The notes: generated from the sequence alone by a model not told the origin. Numbered from the stretch's first letter, positions 9,083 through 18,096 are shown. The stretch: 27,952 nt of DNA from Macrocybe gigantea (GCA_011319805.1 SJRY01000185.1:1-27952), one strand, 5' to 3'. Made by a program: numbers and translations.

Positions 9083-10377
9083 AAAAAGGAAATACCGATA
9101 ACCGAGATCAACTCCAGGCTGTCTTCAGTCGAAGACAAGGTTACGCAGGCTATCGAGGACGGCACAAGGAGCCAAGTGGATGAAATCCGCAACATGTCGC
9201 GTGGATCGACGCTCCAGCAAACCGGCTACCGTGACGCGCTCCTCAGGGGATCATTGGACCCGCAAGCGCCGAAGCTGCAGGCCAGGATCGCAGCGGAAAC
9301 TCGCCAGTTCATGGTTGAGGTGAACGCCCGTTCGCATCCACTAGCCACCATGTCCTCCAGGGACATGCTCAACAAGTTCAACGAGGCCATTGTCAAAGCC
9401 AGCGGCAACAACTCCTACAAGTTTCGGTTTGCCCAGCATATTAACGCCAGCTCGGCGATTCTGATGGAAACGCTTACGGACGACGCGGCGGAGTGGTTGA
9501 AAAGTAACGGCGAGGTGTTCCGCGAGGAAGCGGGCATCCCGGGGCGCTTTAAAGAGAAGTTATATCATGTTATCGTCTTCGGAGTGTTGACCACATTTAA
9601 CCCGGAGACGGATCTTGACGAGATCCACGAACCAAACCGATTGGATGAAGCTGCGGTAGTCAAGGCAAGATGGATTAAGCCCATTGCCAGGAGGGCGCCC
9701 AACCAAAGGCGCGTGCACCTCATTCTCTCTCTTAACTGTCCTAAGGCCGCGAACTCACTCATCACTAATGGCGCCATCATATGCAGCACCAGATGCACGG
9801 TCGCGAAATGCAAGAAGGAGGTGATTCGATGTATGAAGTGTCAGGGGTGGAATCACTTTGCACGCGAATGCCAGCAAGAAGAAGATGTCTGCGCCAATTG
9901 TGCACAGAAGGGGCACAGGGCCACAGAGTGCTTTGCCGACTCCCTGAAATGTGCTAACTGCAATACGCAGCATGGGATCGAAACTGCGCTGAATTCCAGA
10001 GGAAGTGCGGGGAGTACGACGGCAAACACCCGGAGAACCGCCTCCTTTATTTCCCAACAGATGAACCGCATACATGGGCATCGGAGCCCCCGTCGGAGCC
10101 ACGCAGGCCAGTCCCGACTCCAGCGCAGCACAGCTTCTTCGGCCACAGCCAGCCACCCCGGATGCCACGAGCGATGGCGAACCTTCAACAGTCTCAGCTC
10201 AACTTCCCCAGGGAGACCGTTACTGACCGTGAGCGGAACGCACAGAGGCATGCACCCAGGGATGGGCAGACCCAAGGTTCATCATCAAACTCGGGGGGTT
10301 CAACTGGGCGGACGACACCGAACAGGAGTTCGAATCCATCGGCATCAGGAAGAGTAAGCCATTTGTCTGCCCAATGA
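9083..10377 (+). pseudogene. Tad-like LINE ORF1 (gag-like, zinc knuckles), 5'-truncated
   Basis: ORF1 of a non-LTR retrotransposon encodes an RNA-binding protein. The frame is open from about 9083 with no clear native ATG, so the 5' end is missing. After a basic and helical N-terminal part and an RRM-like middle come three Cys/His knuckles: CMKCQGWNHFAREC (9830-9871) and CANCAQKGHRATEC, both CX2CX4HX4C, then CANCNTQHGIE-NC, CX2CX3HX4C. The third is completed only if one A is added in GAAAC at about 9980-9984. Downstream the restored frame gives CAEFQRKCGEYDGKHPENR, a Ser/Gln/Arg-rich tail, and ends at TGA 10375-10377. That stop overlaps the ORF2 ATG (10374-10376) as ATGA. Confidence 0.8.
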
Positions 10378-10745
10378 GTAGCGAGAACGAGTTAAGTATA
10401 TTTCAGATTAACTTGAACAAAGCAGAAGGCGCTCACTTGGATATAATAAATAGCCCAATCCTCGAGGACACTGACATTTTGCTTGTACAGGAACCACATG
10501 TCACTTACTTCAATAATATATGCATCCCGAGCCGCTTCCACCCGGTCTTTCCAACGGACCGTGCGTGCTTCCTGGATGGTCCGAACAAAGCTCTCCTGCG
10601 CTCGGTTATATGGGTGAATTCTAGGCTCGACACCAACCAGTGGTCTGAGATCAGTATTCCCAGTACCAACGACATTACGGCGGTCCGAGTCTCGACAGGT
10701 GCCGAGAGCTTTTTAATCTTTAACGTCTACAGAGCCGATTTCCTA
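10374..10745 (+). pseudogene. LINE ORF2, N-terminal part of AP-endonuclease domain
   Basis: The start codon overlaps the ORF1 stop (ATGA). The start of an exonuclease/endonuclease/phosphatase domain is clear: IFQINLNKAEGAHLDI (catalytic Asn in QxNL/NK), DILLVQEPHVT (catalytic Glu), then a Pro-rich stretch and ITAVRVSTGAESFLIFNVYR. The match stops after NVYR at about 10740, where unrelated sequence begins. The rest of the endonuclease and the whole reverse transcriptase are missing. The frame stays open by chance into the next element fragment, up to 11162. Confidence 0.8.
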
Positions 10746-11000
10746 TATCTTGCATTTGAAAAAAATTTAGCCCGAAAATTTGGTCACCCCGCAAAAAAAA
10801 AACCAGAAAATCTGAAAAAATGCGGAATCGATTGCTTTTCGCCAGCGGAGTATTTTCCTAAAATTTTGCATCAGATCATATACCAGAAAGCTCAGGAAAT
10901 AAAATCCAAAATTCCTATCTCCAGCTGCTACTTCGGCTTCATGACCCGCGGACGCCCTCAAAAACGTCCCAAACATCGCAGGACTTCGAAATCAACATTC
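10746..11000. other. Unassigned A-rich junction between LINE and DDE transposase fragments
   Basis: A-rich and open in the same frame as the pieces on either side, but the translated residues match no family I know. Probably noncoding filler at an insertion junction. Confidence 0.4.
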
Positions 11001-11378
11001 CCAGGCTGTCAAGCCCGAGAAGACGCATCAGGGGATTGTTGCATGGCACGGCTGCTCAGTCAGCAAGATGACTTCCGGAATCAAGTCTCCATGCTTGAGC
11101 AATTCATCAAGAAGGCTGGCCATGAATGCATCTTCCTTCCGAAGTTTGCTCAATCCAATTGAAATGGTGTGTCATCAATGTTTGTTATAATCAATTACCA
11201 TTCTGACATTTGCTAGTACTGGGGTTGGGTGAAATATCAGCGCAGGGAGGTACTAAAGAGCAGATTTGCGGAGGCCAAAGAAGTTGCGGACAAATACTTG
11301 GACGGCTGTCCAGATGAAGTCATCGGGCGCTTCATTGACCGGTCATTCCGTTCTATGAACGCTTCCGGCGCTTCCTAA
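11001..11378 (+). pseudogene. DDE transposase C-terminal fragment (Tc1/mariner-like DDE_3 type)
   Basis: The last part of a DDE-superfamily endonuclease common in Agaricomycetes. It reads CCMARLLSQQDDFRNQVSML, EQFIKKAGHECIFLPKF, then LNPIEM with the third catalytic acidic residue (Glu). A GT-AG intron at 11167-11216 splits LNPIEM from YWGWVKYQRREVLKSRF, and GCPDEVIGRFIDRSFRSMNA follows. The stop is at 11376-11378. A short deletion after LPKF removes the expected H-C-E residues and shifts the frame. The N-terminal part, including the two catalytic Asp residues, is absent. Confidence 0.78.
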
Positions 11379-11522
11379 TGTACCAGGGATGTATCCGAGT
11401 AGAACAGGAGATCCTGCATACGCTGGAGTGCACTGGAATGGTGCTCCGCCTCCGAAGTCGTTCGGATGGGACAGTAGTATTGCATTCCCGACACGTTTGC
11501 AGCGTCTAGAAACCGCGGTCCG
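11379..11522 (+). other. Short open stretch of unknown origin
   Basis: A clean frame of about 48 codons reads NVPGMYPSRTGDPAYAG, then PPPKSFGWDSSIAFPTRLQ, ending at TGA after RLETAVRR. It looks coding but I cannot place it. It runs directly into the repeat copy at 11507. Confidence 0.3.
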
Positions 11523-11745
11523 CAGATGACGATTCACGTCACCCGCGGAGGCGGTTCGTCATCAGTACAGGTAGGAGAGCAAGCCCCGCACATACGAATG
11601 AGGGAAGTAGGGATTGCTTGCTTCCGGTTCATCCCCAGCCCACTCAATTGTGCGTTCCACCTCTCTTCACCACCTGGCCCATCCCAAATGCATCATTTTC
11701 TGTCGAAGACCACATTCAAGGGCGAACGGAGCGGTCGTGGATGCA
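11507..11745 (+). repeat. Palindrome-rich repeat family, diverged copy A
   Basis: Shares with the arms at 13873-14346 and 14939-15401 the ordered blocks TCTAGAnACCnCGG, a CACGTCACCCGCGG hairpin partner, the near-identical CACCTGGCCCATCCCA (about 11680), and GAAGACCACATTCAAGGGCG, matching GACGACCACGTTCAGAGGCG. It is in the same orientation as the left arm and lies directly upstream of a gypsy RT fragment. Confidence 0.65.
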
Positions 11746-11801
11746 GTCATTGCCTCCCAGCGCACACTCCCAAGACAGAATTTCGTCGGGTTTAACGGAC
11801 G

Positions 11802-11940
11802 TTAGACGCATTCCTCGAAGAGCACCTCACGACGGGTCGCATCCGCCCCTCGAAGTCCCCGATGGCCGCACCGTTCTTCTTCATCAAGAAGAAGGATGGC
11901 ACCCTTCGCCCCATACGGGACTATCGCGCGCTAGGGGATC
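11802..11940 (+). pseudogene. Ty3/gypsy reverse transcriptase fragment
   Basis: 46 codons of the N-terminal RT region of a gypsy retrotransposon: [20 protein letters not shown] followed by [20 protein letters not shown]. The conserved K-K-D-G-x-L-R-P and D-Y-R-x-L residues are all present. The match ends abruptly at 11940 and the YxDD catalytic region is absent. Confidence 0.85.
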
Positions 11941-11949
11941 AGGAGATTG

Positions 11950-12480
11950 ACAAACTGTCAAGACATGGTGCACTGTGAAAGGATCCGGTTCGGTTTCAGG
12001 GATGCCAACTGTTTGGATGGCGAGGTAGCGAGAGACGAGAGATCTAGAGAAGACAGTTGCGGCGAGGCCAAATGTGATGCTAGAGACAATGATTGACATA
12101 TATGGCACACGCTTCCCGGACGCCGTCATGGAAATAGAACCAGTGTGACGGCAGCGTAATCTCAAGGGTCTGGCAAGACAAGGTGCAAACTGCAGTCCAA
12201 GTGTACAGCAGTAAATGACCAGTGCTTCAGATGCTTGACATTTTTCCTCGATGGCCGACGTGCGAATACCAAGGCACTGTTCGTCCATGACGATCGTCTC
12301 CCATCCCTCATACTCCTCGACCTTGTCTTCCTCATCTTTGAGAAAAAGTGAACTTCGGGAGGTGACGATGAGCGTCCATGCACGTACCATAAACGGATGT
12401 ATCAGCCTTGGCGCTGGCTGTCGCGATCAAGGCGAGCATGGCAATAGGGTTCAAACTCGAGTCGAACCAAGAGGCTTTGG
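11950..12480 (-). pseudogene. Captured genomic fragment of Kap121/importin-5-type karyopherin beta
   Basis: On the minus strand an exon reads TASAKADTSVY, ending at 12388. A GT-AG intron with good consensus (12336-12387) follows, then the next exon reads EEDKVEEYEGWETIVMDEQ, GIRTSAIEEKCQASEALVIY, and, after a frameshift near 12165, LEITLPSHWFYFHDGVREAC. In intact Kap121/IPO5 proteins (nuclear import receptors made of HEAT repeats) these segments are contiguous in the middle of the protein. The retained intron shows that genomic DNA, not a cDNA, was copied. The match ends near 12105, with uncertain sequence to 11950. Upstream it runs into a 45-bp tandem duplication and copia sequence. Confidence 0.8.
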
Positions 12481-12543
12481 AACAGAGGAACTCGTCTAAC
12501 TCCAAGAAGAACCAAGAGACTTTGGAACAGAGGAACTCGTCTA
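12453..12543. repeat. Two-copy 45-bp in-frame tandem duplication
   Basis: Unit GAACCAAGAGRCTTTGGAAC, continuing through AACTCGTCTAACTCCAAGAA, occurs twice head to tail with one difference. It is 45 bp, so it preserves the frame. The plus strand reads NQEALEQRNSSNSKK repeated. Confidence 0.85.
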
Positions 12544-12651
12544 ACTCCAAGAACAAGATGAGGTCTGGCACTGCTTGACCTCTGCGGCATCGCTCACATC
12601 TCGCCTTGTCTGCCGCAACTTCTTTGGAGTAGACGGCGCCCTTAACAGTTT

Positions 12652-12835
12652 GCTTGGTGGTCCAAACAGGTCACCCCGTATGAGATATGGCACAAAGAAA
12701 AGCCTAACATCTCTCAACTTCGGGAATTTGGCAGTCTGGTATGGGTACTCCTAGAAGGAGCAAAAATGCAGCGAAAAATGCTACCCAAATCACAACGACA
12801 AGCCTTTTGATGATGGATCAAATTCCATTAGGTTC
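12652..12835 (+). pseudogene. Ty1/copia integrase/pol C-terminal fragment
   Basis: Reads TPYEIWHKEKPNISQLREFG and SLVWV, the conserved copia segment after the integrase core (T-P-Y-E-x-W-x-x-x-K-P-x-x-x-x-L-R-x-F-G). After a one-base frame change, FDDGSNSIRF follows, resembling the downstream GY(D/E)DGSK motif. The catalytic DDE residues lie upstream and are missing. Confidence 0.75.
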
Positions 12836-13171
12836 TCCCCTCCAGGTGAGCACGCTACGTTTGTATGTGAATGTTAGTAAATTCATAAAAGATTTCCATT
12901 CGCAGGCCGAGTTCAACGGCAACCATCTCGCCCCAACCGACCTGACGCTCGAAGGACTGCCAACCAGGACGGAATTTTCATGAATCCCTGTGAGGTTCTG
13001 GCAAGGTTGGGCATACGCCTTGGCAGTGAAGTATGGGGCTAGCCAAGTCCGTGGGTCACCCTCCATCCTGGTAGAAAGGGACAGACGAAAAGCACCTGTC
13101 AAGGGAGAGCGGACGAGGCAGGCAGAGGACGAAGAGGAAGGAAGTGTGGCGGATGGAGAACGGGACAGCTT

Positions 13172-13695
13172 ATGGAATCAGTCACGCTGACGGCAAGGAA
13201 TACTGATCACGTGCCACCACCGTCCTATGATAATCGATTATCGATCTATGACGAAAAATTCAGTGTTCTGAATACCGTAACACTAAACCACCCTAGCGAA
13301 CGCCTTTTCGTAGGAAGCGGAAATAATGTCGGAGGAAAATGGTACACTTCAGATCTCCTGATTACAATTCATGAAACTGAAGAATGCTCAGATCTCCCTA
13401 AGTTGCGATACCGGTTCAACGGCAGTGAAAGCAAAGATTACGACTGGCCCAGGGACTACACAGCAAGTGATATTTTGCCACCCTGAGGCAAGACTCTCTA
13501 AACAGTCAAAAGGATGCCAAATCTCAGGCGAAATTATGGTTCTCGGATCTGCAAGAATTCCACTTTTTGACAAAGACCAAGAAGCGAATACAAACGCAGC
13601 GCGAGTGGGCGAACTACACCAAGCTCATTGCGTATCAGTACACAATGCCGGAGTATAAAAATCAAGTGGCGGCACTGGATGTAGAGAAGGAATAG
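13172..13695 (+). CDS. Unidentified protein with one frameshift
   Basis: The ATG at 13172 opens a frame reading ESVTLTARNTDHVPPPSYDN, LSIYDEKFSVLNTVTLNHPS, GGKWYTSDLLITIHETEE and LPKLRYRFNGSESKDYDWPRD, to a stop at 13484. A second frame from about 13480 continues with LNSQKDAKSQAKLWFSDLQE and KKRIQTQREWANYTKLIAYQ, ending at TAG 13693-13695. The first part looks beta-rich and the second like an amphipathic helix. The two probably belong together through one indel near 13475-13485. I do not recognise the family. Composition suggests real protein rather than chance, but it sits amid transposon remnants. Confidence 0.4.
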
Positions 13696-13872
13696 GGGCT
13701 TTCGAAGTGTTTCTTGAATGTACGACACTGCGATTTCTTTCCAAGATAGCCTATCGCTTCATTCGTGAAAATCTTTGGTTTAACGAAAGGAACAGAATGT
13801 AGATTGAGTTCAGTTTTGACGGTTGTCCGCCGCCACCGCATGCCTCCGTCAGCAATGACTGCCGCAACGGGC

Positions 13873-15401
13873 AGCCACGACAACGCTCAGCCGTAATAGC
13901 GAGCACTCTGAACGTCGAGATGACGTTCTAACGCGCTGCGTTCGTTAACGAACGCAGCGCAGGGGATGGACATCATCCATCCCACAAGTCCGAGGCTGAG
14001 AGGCAACCTTGCACCCCCAGCGCGAGATCCATACCTAGAGACCACGGACGACGAAGAACGTCGCCCGTGGATGGAAGAAATTGTCAGGAGACGCAGGAGG
14101 GCCTGCGTCTTGTCGCTCGAGGCAAAGAACAGAGCCGGCTTACCAGATGTCCCCACCCCAGCGCACTGTAGAGTGCGCTGGGCCCTTCCTGCCCACCTGG
14201 CCCATCCCAGGCGCCTCCCCGCTCGTCGACGACCACGTTCAGAGGCGAACGTGGGCTTGGTGTCGTTTCGTGGCGACTCCGAGGGCATGGCGGTCGTGGT
14301 GACCGCAGTCGGCATCCTTGGTCTCCATTGGGTGAACCGGCGGGCGTTGTGAGTTGGCCATGCCCGTGCTATTGCTGCCGCATCGTGTTCGCGGCGGTGG
14401 GCGGGGAGCTATGGGTGTCCTTCAAGGAAAGACGTGACTTGTTCACAAAATCGTCTGACTTGAGTCTGACAAACAAATCACAAAGTCGGTTAACTTCACA
14501 CTCTTGCCACATTAGCACGACTCATGCCTCCTCAAAAAAAATGCTGCTACCTCGAGCCAACATTCAGGTAAAGTTGCATTTACCACTATCAAAAGTGCAA
14601 GTACTAAGCCTGATAAAAATGAATAGGTAGCAAGAAAACTCCCGAGTTCGAATTAATGGATGCCACGTCAGCCACGTCGGCCGGTATGTGATCCATACCT
14701 TCACATGGGGCGAGCTCGGGGCGAACAGCCCCACTCAATCTGACGACGAACGCTCCCTGCGAGTGACGGTTGACGTCACCCGCGGTTTCTAGATCTCTTC
14801 GATGCACAGCGGACTCAAGGCCGCCCTCTTCGACCGACCCGAAGGGATGGCAACTTCCCATCCCCTCTGCTGCGCTTTCCGACAAGCGCAATACCTTTGG
14901 GACGTCAAGGCAACCGTCCCGACCTTCGATAGTCCCTCGCCGCTGCTAGTTCCCCCAACGGAGGCCAAGACCAGCGACGGCGGTCACCGCGACCGCTGTG
15001 CCCTCGGAATCGCCACAGAACAACTCCGAGCCCCATGTTCGCCTTCGGACGTGGTCTTAGACGGATACGAAAGTGCCTGGGATGGGCCAGGTGGGCAGGA
15101 AAGGCCAGTGCACTCGACGGTGCGCTGCGGTGTGGTTGCATGGTAAGTCACCTCGCTTTTTGCTCTCAGGCGACGAAATGCAGGTTCTCCTGCGTCTGCT
15201 GACGATACCTTCCATCCACGGGCGACGTTCTTCGTCGTCCGTGGTCTCTAGGTCCGGACCTCGCGCTGGGGCAAGATTGCCCCCAGCCTCGGCCTTGTGG
15301 GTATTTATATGCCCCGCTGCGTTCGCTGACGAACGCAGCGCGTTCAGAGCGTCGTTTCTACGCTCTGGGCGCTCGCTATTCCAGCGAGCGCTGTCGTGGC
15401 T
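13873..15401. repeat. Long inverted repeat with palindromic ends
   Basis: The left arm (13873-14346) and right arm (14939-15401) are inverted copies at roughly three-quarters identity by eye, separated by 592 bp. Identical blocks include AGAGACCACGGACGACGAAG, CCCACCTGGCCCATCCCAGG and AGCCACGAC at the outer ends. Each outer end carries a palindrome: the left is a perfect 28-bp dyad, GCGCTGCGTTCG-TTAA-CGAACGCAGCGC (13933-13960); the right is an 11-bp stem, CGCTGCGTTCG, with loop CTGA (15315-15340). Further hairpins are GAACGTC/GACGTTC (13910-13928), GCGCTCGCT/AGCGAGCGC (15369-15391) and, inside both arms, CCACGG..CGTCGCCCGTGG. The arms contain open frames (ETTDDEERRPWMEE-like), but no known protein. 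Confidence 0.85.
14347..14938. other. Spacer between inverted-repeat arms, with a fourth diverged repeat piece
   Basis: No gene was recognised. At about 14700-14797 the minus strand reads TCTAGAAACCGCGG followed by GTTCGTCGTCAG, matching copy A at 11507-11575. This suggests a fourth, minus-strand copy of the same repeat. The part at 14430-14640 is AT-richer and unassigned. Confidence 0.5.
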
Positions 15402-15689
15402 AGTAGCCATGGCACCCCAATGTCCCCGCTCGCATCCACGCTCGCTAGAGCGCGCGGACTCGTTTGAGCGCCTTCCCGACGCTCTGGACCATTAATAAAA
15501 AAAATTGAGATGATGCTAACGGTCGTCTGCGGGTTTTTTATTAGCGACAGCCAGCAGTGATTCTCCGTCGCTGGGCCACAAGTGACAAAGGGGCCAGTGG
15601 CGAGGACGAGGCCAATGAAGACAGGGACGACGAAGATGGGGGCGACGAAGCCGAGGACAACGAAGCAGGAGACGAGATCTATTTTGTTT

Positions 15690-16075
15690 CTACTTGACCT
15701 ACTTGATCCACTTAATGCCATGATTTTTGTATTTCTTACACCTTGTGGCACTTTCTAGTGCTTTTTTTGAGATTTTTCTCGGAGCAAAATGTGCTTTTTC
15801 CCTTGAAACTTCCTTTTATGACAGGAAACTCATTCTTGAAATTCCTTGAATTGTACTTGATTGCTTAAAATGCTACGACGTTTATACGAGAGGAGGAAAA
15901 AGGTGAAAAGGCGAGCTCAAGTTAAGGACTGGGCTTGACCAAGCAAAATCTTCTTGTACAAGCACCTGTCAAGAACTGATCAAGGACGGTAGGTGCATTC
16001 TTGAGAAAGTCCTTGATGCTCCTTGAACGTCCCATCAAGCGCTTCAAGTATGTATCAAGTGCCGTCAAGTACGAA
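15690..16075. repeat. CTTGA/TCAAG-rich tract
   Basis: I count 17 occurrences of the 5-mer CTTGA or its complement TCAAG in about 385 bp, where under one would be expected by chance. Spacing is irregular. CTTGA predominates on the left and TCAAG on the right, giving an overall inverted arrangement. No protein is encoded. Confidence 0.75.
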
Positions 16076-16626
16076 GGCATTTTGCTGATGGTGTTTTCAT
16101 ATTAGAGCAGGTGCCGGAGAGTGTTTCCTCACAACAAAGAGAATTCAACTTTTTGAATGGGACAACTGGGAAAATGAGGGCACTGGAAGTTCATCCGCTC
16201 TATTGGAATTCAAATGCATGCGAGCCCACGACACATGCACAGTCGCCAACTGCGCCGCCGCCATTTTCCATTCCGACTCTTTGAAACGACCGCCACGTTT
16301 CCTTTTGTACACACCCCGTTATGTTTTCCGTAGGTTTTCTACTTATATTTCTTATCTATTTCCACCCCGCGAGCTATATGCGTCGTATCTTTAGTGTACT
16401 AGTACTATTTCGTTCACCTCAGTAGCAGTACCTCGTTTGTATGGATAAAACAACGCCGTACGTGTAGTTTTGGACTTTATCAGTTAATCGACCTCCGTTT
16501 TCCCATTACGCTCCCATATCTGCATGGCGTTAGATCCAGGGAAAAGACTTAGGGAGGGCGACGTACATACTGACAAGGCGAACTTATTTCTCATATATTG
16601 TGCTGTACATACAAGTATTCATACAC
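16076..16626. other. Unassigned stretch left of the kinase pseudogene
   Basis: Would contain the missing C-terminal half of the kinase if that gene were intact. On the minus strand I cannot find the expected P-R-V-Y-L-x-D-F-E (DFG-region) motif, so this part is either replaced by other sequence or decayed. Confidence 0.4.
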
Positions 16627-18096
16627 TGGATGTGCAGGAAGTTGTCGTGGAACGCGTCCTGCAGCAGATCAGCGCAATAAAAAAAGAAAAAGACACGCAA
16701 TGCTACTCACCCGATGGGCAATATTCAAGTCATGGATAAATGCGAGGGCCTAAGTCATGATAGTAACAAAGTCTAGATTATAAGCCTTAATGAACTCACC
16801 TCCAGCATTTGCATAATCATGTCGACGATATCTCCCACTGACTTCAAGGGCCAGAAATTGTAGGCTTCAGAGACCATGCCACCAACCATGGGAAAGACGC
16901 CAAACACAATGTCCTCAAACTGGAATTCCGAAAGCATAGGCAGGGCGTGATTATTGCTGTACAGCGCCTTCCCGCCCGTCGCGATTTTCGGCAGGATCTT
17001 GAGATGTTCGTACCCTTCACCTTTGACAGCGATAACGCGAAGGACAGCATCCTGTCCATTTGACAAACGGACAGCTCGATTCAGGGGATTCTAGATCGAA
17101 TGTCAACATAGTAAACTTTAACGGTTCGGCAGATACCGACCGTCCAATCGAACATGCCTAGCCATCCGGTGTGGTAGTGTTTCATTCACTACCTTTGTTT
17201 ATGCTTACTTTACCTCTTTTCACGCGCACTCCCCAATTAGATCTCCGAGGACTGACTTCGACGGCCGGACGGTAGGAGAACCTTCCCCTCGTTGATTGAT
17301 CCGCACTGGTGGGGCAGCGGTGACGCACGTCAATAGGTCGACGACGAGTGCGGTCGAGGGTTCCCGAGTCATTCCCGGTCCGAAAAGTCTTTCTCTCGAA
17401 GTTCTATAGGGTGATTTTAATTCCCATTTTCCTTCGAGAACGTTTTTCGTGACTCTCGTATATAGACTGCTTGTATTGTATTTGGGGGGTCATCTCTGAT
17501 CACTCTCAACTCCCTCGAAATCCATCCATTTTGACCCAGTTAACACCCTTCCTTTCATCTAAGTCGAAATCCAAGTTCACGCGCTCACGGCGCGTCAAGT
17601 CATTTTCCGAGCAAGTTCGGAATAGCAGTTGCTTACACAACGTAAGTCACATTTTCAACCGTGCTACGCTAACGACCGCAGATACCTCGTGGCGGACGGG
17701 AGAAAATCCCTTCCACACCGGCGGTCCCTGGGCCATTTTCACGGGTGTCCGGCTTACGATGAGGTATAATATAGTCATATCCCCTTGTATCTGGAATGGA
17801 GCGATGGGGAGTGGCTAGGGTGCAACCAAAAATGTTTGTCCATTGCGTAAATCCTGTTTCGCGAAGGATCTCATCCAGATCTTGCCAAATTTTGTTATCT
17901 GCTCCATAGCAATCTACAGGATCGCGCCATTTATCGAGGTCCATGGGAAGCTGTATGTTATGTTCCATAGGTTAGTGCGCAGGAAGTCGAGGAAGCCAAG
18001 AAGAAAGTGAACCTTTTGGCGCACGCGCCGCCTTCGTTCACGTGGGAGATGAATCTTCCAGAGTACATACGACGCAAACAGAGCCGCTGTCATCAT
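16627..18096 (-). pseudogene. Basidiomycete protein-kinase-like gene fragment (FunK1-like)
   Basis: Minus-strand exons were recognised by splice sites and motifs. 18096-18013: ALFASYVLWKIHLPRERRRR, a possible membrane anchor and basic stretch. 17950-17686: DPVDCYGADNKIWQDLDEIL, GYDYIIPHRKP and GVEGIFSRPPR. 17090-16800: VRLSNGQDAVLRVIAVKGEG, LPMLSEFQFEDIVFGVFPMV and SVGDIVDMIMQMLE. 16749-16711: ALAFIHDLNIAHR. 16658-16627: DAFHDNFLHIQ. The last two exons join into the catalytic loop H-R-D-x-F-x-D-N-F. The activation-loop Asp and the rest of the C-lobe are missing. The frames of the second and third exons do not join directly, because an LTR-like insert occupies the 595-bp gap. This is a dead, truncated copy next to the right border of the composite insert. 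Confidence 0.75.
17101..17639 (+). mobile_element. Probable solo LTR in a kinase intron/exon gap
   Basis: This region splits the kinase pseudogene. It has LTR-like structure on the plus strand: a TATATA at 17459-17464, a pyrimidine-rich likely start region 30-60 bp further on, and an end reading GCTTACACA (17631-17639), close to the usual fungal LTR terminus. The 5' boundary is uncertain: TGTCAACA at 17101 or TGTGGTAG at about 17171. No matching 5-bp target-site duplication was found for either choice. Confidence 0.4.

Noticed and set aside
9565..10275. Minus-strand frames of 82-140 codons opposite LINE ORF1
   Set aside because: Antisense shadows of the well-supported zinc-knuckle ORF1.
10322..10345. 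GGAGTTCGAATCC, resembling a tRNA B box
   Set aside because: It lies inside the coding tail of LINE ORF1 and no A box, anticodon arm or acceptor stem can be drawn around it. Similar GAGTTCGAA hits at 8218 and 14645 also fail.
15344..15751. 135-codon minus-strand frame with a hydrophobic segment (FVVLGFVAPIFVVPVFIGLV)
   Set aside because: It arises from a GACGA-rich purine stretch on the plus strand and overlaps the right arm of the inverted repeat. No start context, homology or introns support it.
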